A program made the position numbers and the translations under genes. The notes beneath the pieces were generated by a model. The model worked only from the letters and a program-made list of their open reading frames with translations. It had not been told where the DNA came from and searched no databases. A stretch of 5,646 bases of DNA from Flavisolibacter sp. (lineage in GTDB: Bacteria > Bacteroidota > Bacteroidia > Chitinophagales > Chitinophagaceae). The DNA lies in contig JACDAZ010000286.1 of the NCBI GenBank assembly GCA_013695175.1, positions 1-5,646 of the forward strand, written 5' to 3'. Position 1 is the stretch's first letter; the number at the start of each line of letters is the position of its first letter. Shown here one piece after another: positions 1 to 4,892 of the stretch.

Positions 1-750
1 GATCAAACCTTTAAAAGCACTGGCATCCTGCGTTACTTTCTCCCAAAAATCAACACCATATTTTTCATAACCATAATTGGTTAGCAGGTATCCTAATTGG
101 TAATGATTTGGAACCATGTCTTTTAAAGAACCATTACGCAATTTCATCCAGCTATAGTCGCGGCCTTCTTTCCACAGACTTTTATAAGCATTTAAAAAAT
201 AAGGCATTCGCCCCCTGCCCTGTGTTGTTAATGCAGTCTCGGCATATACTGCATCTCCCTCAAAAAACCAGTCGGGTATAGATAGCGCATTTGCCAAAGC
301 CCTTCCTTGCTGTCCTAATACCCAGCCAAAAGCTTTGCTTAACCCCCGGTTGAAATTGTTATACTGCTGCACGTGCCGGTATTCATGTATAGCCAATAAA
401 TCCTGCCAGGGCAGGTTACCAAATTGAAAAATATCACCACCGGGTACTAAAAAAAATTCACTCCTGAATGGACCCAGCGTAACAAAACCATTGGCAAGTG
501 TGGTATTGGAGTGTAATACTATATCTACTTTTTGTAGCTGGTCTCCAACCTGGTTTTCGGTAGCAGCCATCCGGTTAATAATGGTAGCAACACGTTCTGC
601 CTCAATCTCCGATTTTGGTGTAAAAATGACTCTTGCGGTATCAGTATTTTTTTGTTTCCATTTTGTACGTGGACGAAACCCACCAAATTGTTGTGCTGAT
701 AACTTTACCGAAAAAAGTATTACAATAAAGAGTAGTAGAAATTTATTCAT
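1..750 (-). CDS. Secreted HEXXH zinc metallopeptidase-like protein, N-terminal part (runs off the window)
   Basis: The reading frame is open from an ATG at 750 to the window edge, giving 250 residues with the C-terminus missing. Residues 1-19 form a signal peptide (hydrophobic core LLLFIVILF, then LSA before QQ), so export to the periplasm or cell surface is likely. HEYRH lies at residues 122-126. It is followed 38 residues later by PDWFFEGDAVYAE, whose Glu164 fits the third zinc ligand of peptidase MA-like gluzincins (HEXXH plus a downstream EG-A-Y). This suggests a zinc-dependent peptidase fold; the substrate is unknown. In Bacteroidota such domains often sit at the front of longer proteins, but nothing past residue 250 is visible. 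The gene lies 73 bases downstream of the 99-residue gene on the same strand. The gap holds a poor promoter-like word (TATATTTA, 760-767 on the minus strand), so read-through from upstream is possible. Confidence 0.8.
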   Translation of the reverse strand, partial: MNKFLLLFIVILFSVKLSAQQFGGFRPRTKWKQKNTDTARVIFTPKSEIEAERVATIINRMAATENQVGDQLQKVDIVLHSNTTLANGFVTLGPFRSEFFLVPGGDIFQFGNLPWQDLLAIHEYRHVQQYNNFNRGLSKAFGWVLGQQGRALANALSIPDWFFEGDAVYAETALTTQGRGRMPYFLNAYKSLWKEGRDYSWMKLRNGSLKDMVPNHYQLGYLLTNYGYEKYGVDFWEKVTQDASAFKGLI

Positions 751-823
751 AGATCCAGATAAATATAACTTAATAAAATAAACGCTGATCTGAAGTTATG
801 ATTGAAAATTTTAGAAAAGCTAT

Positions 824-1123
824 TTAAATAGCACGAATGTTCAATTTCTTTGCAATACTATCTGCCATGGCCTCCGCAGAATAACCATAGCCATTAACAA
901 GAATACCTTTTGTTCCGTCTTTTGATTCTATTCCATATACAATAGCTTCGTCTGCCGGATCAGTATTTCCTTCAAAACGGTACACTTCACTGATCTCAAA
1001 ATCTTCTGCATCATATTTACGGCTATTGCAGATCAAACAATTTTCAGCAAGATTAAAATCTTCTGAAAAACCTCTTGCACGAAGTTCATTTATGGCCGTG
1101 GAAACGGTTTCGTATTGATACAT
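824..1123 (-). CDS. Conserved small protein of unknown function (99 aa)
   Basis: This is a complete frame with ATG at 1121-1123 and TAA at 824-826. It is acidic and soluble-looking, with no signal peptide or membrane segment. Notable points are a CLIC motif (Cys29 and Cys32), a central EVYRFEGNTDPADEAIVYGIES stretch (split here as EVYRFEGNTD and PADEAIVYGI) and a C-terminal KGILVNGYGYSAE segment. I recognise this pattern as a short family widespread in Bacteroidota. From memory, members are often labelled phosphoribosylpyrophosphate synthetase in databases, but the protein is far too short for that enzyme and shows no PRPP-binding loop, so I give no function. The start is 5 bases after the stop of the SIMPL gene, implying co-transcription and perhaps translational coupling. 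There is no good Shine-Dalgarno, only AGG about 14 bases upstream inside the end of the previous gene. Confidence 0.8.
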   Translation of the reverse strand: MYQYETVSTAINELRARGFSEDFNLAENCLICNSRKYDAEDFEISEVYRFEGNTDPADEAIVYGIESKDGTKGILVNGYGYSAEAMADSIAKKLNIRAI

Positions 1124-1128
1124 AAATT

Positions 1129-1860
1129 TTATTTTACCTGGTATTCAACCCTTAAAGTTATGGAAGCAGTCTTTTCTTTTGATGTTGTATTAAATACGCC
1201 ACCATAGCTGTAATCTTCATTTGAGTTTTTACCAGTGATTTGAAAAACACCCATATTGGCTTTTCTGATAGAACCAAGTCCTGCTTCTGAATTGGTAGCA
1301 ATACTTTCTGCTCTTTGCCTGGCATCAGCAGCAGCTTTGGCCAACAGGTCAATTTTTAATTCATTCAATCCTGAATAATAATAGCTGGGTGGTGTGGAAT
1401 TCAATTCAATTCCTTTTTCCAGCAAAGCTGTTATTTCTCTTGATAATTTTTCAACAACAGGAATATTCCTGGAGTCAACCGAAACCCTTCCTGTAAGGTT
1501 ATAACCGCTGAAACGGTTTCCTGTAGCACGCCCCATTTCATCATAACTACTTTCATAATTACGAAACATGTCAACGGAAGAAAAAACAATATTGGAATCT
1601 GCGATGCCATTGGCATTTAAATAGGTTTTTATTTCTGCTTCATCTGCTTTTAATGCTGCATAAGCAGTTCTCAAGTCCATGCCGGTACGGGTAAAGCTTC
1701 CTTTCCAAACAATTTGATCGGCAATAAAATCTTTTTCTGCCAGCCCTGTAACGGTAATTGTTTCACCAGATTTAAAACGATATTTTAATGTAGATGCTGC
1801 AAGAATGGCTGAAATAATAATGGCTATAGCAATGATAAGATAGCCGAGATATGAACGCAT
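1129..1860 (-). CDS. SIMPL (DUF541) domain protein with N-terminal membrane anchor
   Basis: This is a complete 243-residue frame. Residues about 4-23 (YLGYLIIAIAIIISAILAAS) form one hydrophobic helix without a clear cleavage site, so the protein is probably anchored in the inner membrane with its domain outside the cytoplasm. The rest matches the SIMPL/DUF541 (YggE, BP26-like) pattern: an opening strand ITVTGLAEKDF, alternating strand and helix segments, and near residue 175 the conserved helix KAAADARQRAESIA followed by GLGSI. The family is periplasmic or membrane-bound and linked to stress tolerance and oligomeric ring assembly; no enzymatic role is established. The start ATG at 1858-1860 is preceded by an A-rich leader typical of Bacteroidetes. 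I see no TAnnTTTG promoter word in the 70 bases upstream. It probably leads a two-gene unit with the 99-residue gene. Confidence 0.85.
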   Translation of the reverse strand: MRSYLGYLIIAIAIIISAILAASTLKYRFKSGETITVTGLAEKDFIADQIVWKGSFTRTGMDLRTAYAALKADEAEIKTYLNANGIADSNIVFSSVDMFRNYESSYDEMGRATGNRFSGYNLTGRVSVDSRNIPVVEKLSREITALLEKGIELNSTPPSYYYSGLNELKIDLLAKAAADARQRAESIATNSEAGLGSIRKANMGVFQITGKNSNEDYSYGGVFNTTSKEKTASITLRVEYQVK

Positions 1861-1931
1861 ATTTTAGTTTTGTTGATTGTAGAATCCTAAGTTGAGAAAT
1901 TCTTTTGGATTTATGATGTTAAATATTGTCT

Positions 1932-2080
1932 AGCCACCAAGACGCTAAGACAGAAAGTAGCACAAAGGGATTTTATCCTTTACATTTTAACCGCCAGGAA
2001 CGCGGAGTTCGCAAAGAAATACAAACGCAAAGTAAACACTCTTAAAACCTTTGCGAATCTTTGCGCTTTCTTTGTGCCCT
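1932..2080. repeat. Interspersed partly palindromic repeat, left part (cut by the insertion sequence)
   Basis: This is non-coding DNA built from CTTTGTG/CTTTGCG and CCAAGACGCTAAG words of a type common between genes in Bacteroidota. The outer arm at 1933-1949 reads GCCACCAAGACGCTAAG. Its inverted partner lies beyond the insertion sequence at 3475-3499, with 14 of 15 bases matching over CACCAAG-CGCTAAG. Inside, TTCGCAAAG (2008-2016) pairs with CTTTGCGAA (2049-2057), and CGCAAAG (2026-2032) pairs with CTTTGCG (2059-2065), giving nested stems. The unit ends in TTTGTGCC-CT at 2071-2080, the left half of the insertion target. Before insertion, left and right parts together would have formed one unit of about 175 bases. 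The 1861-1931 segment between the SIMPL start and this repeat shows nothing I can name. Confidence 0.7.
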
Positions 2081-2090
2081 CCTATGTTTG
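2060..2090 (+). promoter_or_regulatory. Hybrid Bacteroidetes promoter: -33 in the flanking repeat, -7 in the left tip of the element
   Basis: TATGTTTG at 2083-2090 matches the Bacteroidetes -7 consensus TAnnTTTG exactly and lies 2 bases inside the element. A TTTG at 2060-2063 in the flanking repeat sits 19 bases upstream, within the usual 19-21 base spacing for the -33 element. Transcription would start near 2096-2098 and run through the guide RNA and possibly into the transposase. The consensus match is seen directly; activity is inferred. Confidence 0.5.
2079..2080 (+). other. Left CT core dinucleotide at the insertion junction
   Basis: IS110-type elements recombine at a short shared core, CT in IS621. 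CT at 2079-2080 follows TTTGTGCC and matches the CT at 3475-3476. Joining the two flanks across one CT gives TTTGTGCC-CT-TAGCGGCTTGG, which restores the CTTAGCG-CTTGG word present in the intact repeat arm (reverse complement of 1935-1949). The guide segments in the element independently agree with this position. Confidence 0.7.
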
Positions 2091-2163
2091 TTTTATAAAA
2101 ATAGTTCTTTGAGATCTAAGTGTTAAGCTTCAATAAATTTGATTTATTAAAGTGAAAAGGGTG

Positions 2164-2224
2164 AGAGTGGATTTGTGCCTAAGTAATCTGAAGATATACT
2201 GACGCTAAGAAATAACCTCACTCT
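2164..2224 (+). other. Target-binding module of the bridge RNA
   Basis: The outer stem is AGAGTG (2164-2169) with CACTCT (2219-2224), plus a G-T pair. The left target guide TTTGTGCC (2172-2179) is identical to the top strand left of the core (2071-2078), so it would pair with the bottom strand; T2180 could add a wobble. The apical hairpin is AGTAATC, loop TGAA, GAT-A-TACT (2182-2200), 7 pairs with one bulged A. The right target guide GACGCTAAG (2201-2209) pairs with the top strand CTTAGCGGC (3475-3483) at 8 of 9 positions, with an A-G mismatch at A2202. The guide bases AG at its 3' end cover the CT core. Confidence 0.8.
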
Positions 2225-2229
2225 TTTTA

Positions 2230-2313
2230 TCTCTTCGAGTTTGAACAGAATGTAAGGAATATTGCTATCTGCGGTGTATCCAGAATATCCATCCAGGAGA
2301 CAAAACGAAGGGA
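2230..2313 (+). other. Donor-binding module of the bridge RNA
   Basis: The outer stem has two parts: TCTCTTCG (2230-2237) with CGAAGGGA (2306-2313, one wobble), and TTTG (2240-2243) with CAAA (2301-2304). The left donor guide ACAGAAT (2245-2251) is identical to the last 7 bases of the element (3468-3474). The apical stem pairs GG-ATATT (2256-2263, A2258 bulged) with AATATCC (2284-2290). The candidate right donor guide AGGAG (2295-2299) is complementary to CTCCT, the core plus the first 3 bases of the element (2079-2083). This last match is short and is the weakest of the four. Confidence 0.65.
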
Positions 2314-2346
2314 GATTTTCACTTTTTACTTCAAACACTTTTTAAA

Positions 2347-3378
2347 ATGAGAAAAATTGTAAAACAAGTAGCAGCTATTGACGTAGCAAAAAATGAACTG
2401 GTGGTTTGTTTAGGCAGAATGTACGATGACTGGACACCAGAGTTATTTGCAGGTAAAACATTTGCCAACAATGCAAAAGGAATGACTTCTATGCTGGCAT
2501 GGGTAAGAAAGCTCCATAACGAAGAAATTCCAGTTCGTTTTGTTATGGAAGCCACAGGAGTTTATCACGAATCGCTTGTATATTATCTGAATGATGAATT
2601 GCAGGAAGTTTCTATTGTGCTGCCCAATAAAATAAGCAACTACATGAGAACTTTAGAAACGAAGACCATTACAGACAAAACTGCATCAGAAGCCATTGCC
2701 CTGTTTGGTTTGGAAAGAAGGCTTGACAAATGGAAGCGCCCGAAAGAGATTTTTAGGAAGCTACGGCAACTAACAAGAGAACGGGATCAAATAGTGCAGG
2801 AACGAACAATAGTAAAGAATCAGTTACATGCAGAACAAACAGAAGCACACCCTGGTAAGAGTACTCTTGCAAGAATAAAATCACGCATCAAAATGCTGGA
2901 CAAACAGGAAACGGAGATAAAGCAGGAAATAGCAGCTCTAATAGCAACAGATGCAGAGACTAAAAAAGCTGTAGCACTCATTACCACAGTATCGGGAGTT
3001 GGTGTTTTAACAGCAGCCATTATTCTTGCAGAAACAAATGGGTTCGAGCACATTCGCAATAAGAGGCAGCTTGCGAGTTATGCTGGCTTTGATGTAAAAG
3101 AAAAACAATCGGGGATATCCATAAAAGGAAAGCCGAGGATATCGAAAAAAGGAAATAAAAACTTGAGAAAAGCTATGCATTTACCAGCACTTGCAGCTAT
3201 ACGATATGATGAGCGATTTAAAGCAATATTTTCCAGAATTGTATCAAAGCATGGAATTAAAATGAAAGCAGCTGTAGCAGTACAACGTAAAATCCTTGAG
3301 ATGACTTACACCATTTTCAAAACAGGAAAAAAGTATGACAAAAATTACCTGAATGAATTAATAACAATCAATACATAA
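2347..3378 (+). CDS. IS110-family DEDD transposase (bridge-RNA-guided recombinase)
   Basis: This complete 343-residue protein is a usual length for the family. Residues about 8-160 are the RuvC-like DEDD domain, with Asp12 in AAIDVAKNEL, Glu68 in VMEATGVYH and Asp110 in TITDKTASEAIALFG. Residues about 140-200 are a charged, probably coiled-coil linker. Residues about 210-325 are the Transposase_20 domain: TTVSGVGVLTAAIILAE, LASYAGFD, then KQSGISIKG, where Ser255 is the likely nucleophile by analogy with IS621 Ser241, and RISKKGNKNLRKA. In the family it forms complexes with bridge RNA and joins donor and target DNA at the core. Oddly, the fourth acidic position of DEDD (three residues after Asp110) is Ala113; Glu115 is nearby. 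The start is the first in-frame ATG, with an A/T-rich leader and no Shine-Dalgarno. It lies about 30 bases after the RNA's donor module. Confidence 0.93.
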   Translation: MRKIVKQVAAIDVAKNELVVCLGRMYDDWTPELFAGKTFANNAKGMTSMLAWVRKLHNEEIPVRFVMEATGVYHESLVYYLNDELQEVSIVLPNKISNYMRTLETKTITDKTASEAIALFGLERRLDKWKRPKEIFRKLRQLTRERDQIVQERTIVKNQLHAEQTEAHPGKSTLARIKSRIKMLDKQETEIKQEIAALIATDAETKKAVALITTVSGVGVLTAAIILAETNGFEHIRNKRQLASYAGFDVKEKQSGISIKGKPRISKKGNKNLRKAMHLPALAAIRYDERFKAIFSRIVSKHGIKMKAAVAVQRKILEMTYTIFKTGKKYDKNYLNELITINT

Positions 3379-3384
3379 AATTAA

Positions 3385-3429
3385 AGCGATCAATCCGATC
3401 GCTCTAAACAGGCTGGCTTAAAGCCGCCT
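3385..3429 (+). other. Two tandem hairpins in the right end of the element
   Basis: AGCGATC (3385-3391) pairs perfectly with GATCGCT (3397-3403) over a 5-base loop. AGGC-T-GGCT (3410-3418, one bulge) pairs with AGCC-GCCT (3422-3429). They begin 6 bases after the transposase stop. The second is followed by A-rich rather than T-rich sequence, so neither looks like a standard intrinsic terminator. They may block or end transcription, protect the mRNA end, or help end recognition; the sequence does not decide. Confidence 0.5.
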
Positions 3430-3454
3430 AAAAAACAAAAGTATTAAAAAAAAA

Positions 3455-3458
3455 TTTG
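3455..3458 (+). promoter_or_regulatory. Half promoter (-33 TTTG) at the right tip, completed on circularisation
   Basis: If the element is excised as a circle joined at one CT, this TTTG falls 20 bases upstream of TATGTTTG (2083-2090): 16 bases to the tip, the 2-base core, and 2 more. That rebuilds a full Bacteroidetes promoter reading into the guide RNA. IS110 elements are known to assemble a junction promoter this way. The spacing was counted by hand. Confidence 0.5.
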
Positions 3459-3474
3459 GAACTTAACACAGAAT

Positions 3475-3500
3475 CTTAGCGGCTTGGTGTCTTCGTGGCA
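3475..3500. repeat. Interspersed repeat, right part, starting with the right CT core
   Basis: CTTAGCGGCTTGGTGTCTTC followed by GTGGCA is the inverted partner of the left arm at 1933-1949, with an extra 8 bases (GTGTCTTC region) in this copy. Its first two bases are the right CT core. The first nine bases are the right half of the target read by the guide RNA. Another CCTTTGTG word follows at 3506-3513 and may belong to the same repeat. Confidence 0.7.
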
Positions 3501-3546
3501 ATTAACCTTTGTGAATTAGTTTTAAGTTCAGCTAGTTCAATTCAAT

Positions 3547-3554
3547 TAATTTTG
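3547..3554 (+). promoter_or_regulatory. Candidate -7 element for trxB
   Basis: TAATTTTG matches the Bacteroidetes TAnnTTTG consensus exactly and ends 21 bases before the chosen trxB start. That would give a short leader starting near 3560. No good TTTG lies 19-21 bases upstream (only TTTT-like sequence near 3520), so the promoter is incomplete by consensus. It is only about 75 bases from the right end of the insertion sequence. Confidence 0.45.
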
Positions 3555-3575
3555 CCGCTAACTTTTTTATTTAGA

Positions 3576-4523
3576 ATGGAAAAAAACACTGTTGAGAAAG
3601 TACAGGTATTAATAATCGGATCGGGGCCTGCAGGATATTCAGCTGCTATCTATGCTTCACGAGCCAATATGAACCCTGTTCTTTACCAGGGCATTCAACC
3701 GGGAGGTCAACTTACCATAACAACTGAAGTAGAAAATTATCCAGGCTTCCCCGATGGTATTCAAGGACCGGAACTGATGATTCATTTTGAAAAGCAGGCA
3801 CAACGCATGGGTGCCGATTTACGATATGGATTGGCTACAAAAGTTGATTTTTCTTCCACTCCATATAAAGTGTGGATCGATGATGAAAAGCTGATTGAAG
3901 CCGATGCTGTTATCATTGCTACAGGCGCTTCTGCAAAATGGCTGGGAATAGAAAGCGAACAAAGGTTAAATGGTTATGGAGTAAGTGCCTGTGCTGTTTG
4001 TGACGGCTTTTTCTTTCGCGGTAAAGAAGTGGCTATAGTTGGCGCAGGTGATACTGCTGCCGAAGAAGCTTTATACCTGTCAAAATTGTGTTCTACTGTT
4101 CATATGTTTATCCGCAGAGATGAAATGCGTGCCAGCAAGATTATGCAGGACAGGGTTATGAATACGGCAAATATCAAAATGTACTGGAACACGGAAACTG
4201 ATGAAATTTTAGGCGAAAAATCTGTTGAAGGAGTACGGGTAAAAAATAACCAAACAAATGAACTAAATACCATTCCTGTTAAAGGATTTTTTGTGGCTAT
4301 TGGACATACTCCCAATTCAGAAATTTTTAAAGACTGGCTCCATATGGATGAAGCAGGTTATGTTAAAACAATCCCCGGAACTTCTAAAACAAATGTAGAA
4401 GGTGTATTTGCTTCCGGTGATGTACAGGATAAAATTTACAGGCAGGCAGTAACAGCAGCAGGCACAGGTTGTATGGCAGCGTTGGATGCTGAACGTTATT
4501 TATCTGAAAAAGGTCTCCATTAA
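3576..4523 (+). CDS. trxB: Thioredoxin-disulfide reductase
   Basis: This cytoplasmic flavoenzyme passes electrons from NADPH through FAD to thioredoxin. The 315-residue form is the usual length. GSGPAG at residues 15-20 is the FAD-binding loop, PGGQLT (42-47) and ENYPGF (53-58) are family landmarks, and CAVC (Cys139 and Cys142) is the redox-active pair. GAGDTA at 156-161 and IRRDEMRAS near 179-187 bind NADPH, and FASGDVQD near the C-terminus closes the FAD site. The frame is open back to an ATG at 3495, but those 27 extra residues are encoded by the end of the repeat and by the presumed promoter, and they would precede the normal N-terminus MEKNTVEKVQVLIIG. I therefore start at 3576. folB follows after 1 base, suggesting one operon. 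Confidence 0.96.
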   Translation: MEKNTVEKVQVLIIGSGPAGYSAAIYASRANMNPVLYQGIQPGGQLTITTEVENYPGFPDGIQGPELMIHFEKQAQRMGADLRYGLATKVDFSSTPYKVWIDDEKLIEADAVIIATGASAKWLGIESEQRLNGYGVSACAVCDGFFFRGKEVAIVGAGDTAAEEALYLSKLCSTVHMFIRRDEMRASKIMQDRVMNTANIKMYWNTETDEILGEKSVEGVRVKNNQTNELNTIPVKGFFVAIGHTPNSEIFKDWLHMDEAGYVKTIPGTSKTNVEGVFASGDVQDKIYRQAVTAAGTGCMAALDAERYLSEKGLH

Positions 4524-4524
4524 T

Positions 4525-4881
4525 ATGTCCGGGTTAATTACAATAGAATTAATAGGATTACGCTTTTTCTCTGCAATTGGTGTATATGCAGAAGAAAACC
4601 TGGTGCAGAATGAATTTGAAGTAGATGTGTTAATGGATATACCGGGTCAGGAAGAAGTTATTACTTCCATAAAGGATACTGTTAATTACCTGGAAGCTGC
4701 AAACATTGTTCGCAAAGAAATGCAACAGCCTCACAAATTGCTGGAAACATGCGCCATGATTATTTCAAAAAAAATCAAATCCCAATATCCACAGGTTGAA
4801 AAAGTATTTGTAAAAATAGAAAAGCTGTCACCTCCAATAAACAACTTTATTGGTACAGTATCCGTCAGTTATACAAGCTAG
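4525..4881 (+). CDS. folB: Dihydroneopterin aldolase
   Basis: FolB converts dihydroneopterin to 6-hydroxymethyl-dihydropterin and glycolaldehyde in folate synthesis; the family forms octamers in the cytoplasm. The protein is 118 residues, a normal length. GVYAEENLVQNEFEVDV carries Glu24, DTVNYLEA carries Tyr55, and VKIEKLSPPI carries Lys100. These fit the family's active-site Glu, Tyr and Lys, and LLETCA (Glu74) is the usual pterin-anchoring segment. An upstream in-frame ATG at 4486 would overlap trxB by 38 bases and add 13 residues with no family match. The ATG at 4525 sits 1 base after the trxB stop, with AAAAAGG at 4507-4513 as a fair ribosome site, so I chose it. The tight spacing points to co-expression with trxB, though the two pathways are not directly linked. 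Confidence 0.92.
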   Translation: MSGLITIELIGLRFFSAIGVYAEENLVQNEFEVDVLMDIPGQEEVITSIKDTVNYLEAANIVRKEMQQPHKLLETCAMIISKKIKSQYPQVEKVFVKIEKLSPPINNFIGTVSVSYTS

Positions 4882-4892
4882 AAAGTCTCCCT

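Larger units (their letters stand above)
2097..2320 (+). ncRNA. Putative bridge RNA (target- and donor-specifying guide RNA) of the IS110 element
   Basis: The approximate 5' end is taken from the promoter at 2083-2090, and the 3' end is uncertain. The order is a 5' hairpin at 2128-2152 (CTT/AAG plus AATAAAT/ATTTATT around a TTG loop), then a target module at 2164-2224, then a donor module at 2230-2313. Each module has an outer stem, an internal loop with a guide on each side, and an apical hairpin. This is the order and logic known for IS621 bridge RNA: the loops pair with both strands of target and donor DNA and direct the transposase to recombine them. Three of the four guides match their expected DNA over 7 to 9 bases; the fourth matches over 5. 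I read no protein-coding frame here. Folding was done by eye. Confidence 0.8.
2081..3474 (+). mobile_element. IS110-family insertion sequence with its own bridge-type guide RNA (about 1.4 kb)
   Basis: The element has an IS110 transposase, a 266-base non-coding left end carrying a structured guide RNA, and a 96-base right end. There are no terminal inverted repeats and no long target duplication, as expected for this family. I set the ends from the shared CT core, from restoration of the interrupted repeat, and from agreement of the four guide segments with the flanks and tips. One core plus the element is 1396 bases, a normal IS110 size. The large left non-coding region resembles the IS621 (IS110 group) arrangement rather than the IS1111 group, where the guide lies at the right end. 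The reading frame and RNA structure both look intact, so the copy may be recent or still mobile. Confidence 0.8.

Noticed and set aside
491..781. A 96-residue plus-strand frame opposite the peptidase gene.
   Set aside because: It is antisense to a gene with clear catalytic and signal-peptide motifs and has no recognisable features of its own.
1933..1975. The left repeat arm as a second full target for the same guide RNA.
   Set aside because: The right half-target is perfect on the reverse strand, but the left half (near TTTCTGT) fits the left guide poorly.
1932..2080. Could the CTTTG-rich repeat be a CRISPR array or a riboswitch?
   Set aside because: There is no regular direct repeat with unique spacers and no known aptamer core; the pattern is nested inverted repeats.
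2147..2338. A 63-residue minus-strand frame in the left end of the element.
   Set aside because: It lies opposite the structured guide RNA, has no family resemblance, and is short enough to arise by chance.
3410..3440. Intrinsic terminator after the transposase.
   Set aside because: The hairpin is followed by A-rich, not T-rich, sequence on the plus strand, so it does not meet the usual rule.
1933..3499. The inverted GCCACCAAG-type arms on both sides of the transposase look like terminal inverted repeats of a larger transposon.
   Set aside because: They belong to an interspersed chromosomal repeat. The guide and core evidence places the element ends inside them, and IS110 elements lack terminal inverted repeats of this kind.
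3495..3575. A 27-residue N-terminal extension of TrxB starting at the ATG at 3495.
   Set aside because: It is encoded by repeat DNA and overlaps the candidate promoter. The 315-residue form from 3576 matches the normal family length and N-terminus.
4486..4524. A FolB start at 4486 overlapping the end of trxB.
   Set aside because: It adds 13 residues without family support. ATG 4525 follows the trxB stop directly, has a ribosome site, and gives the normal length.
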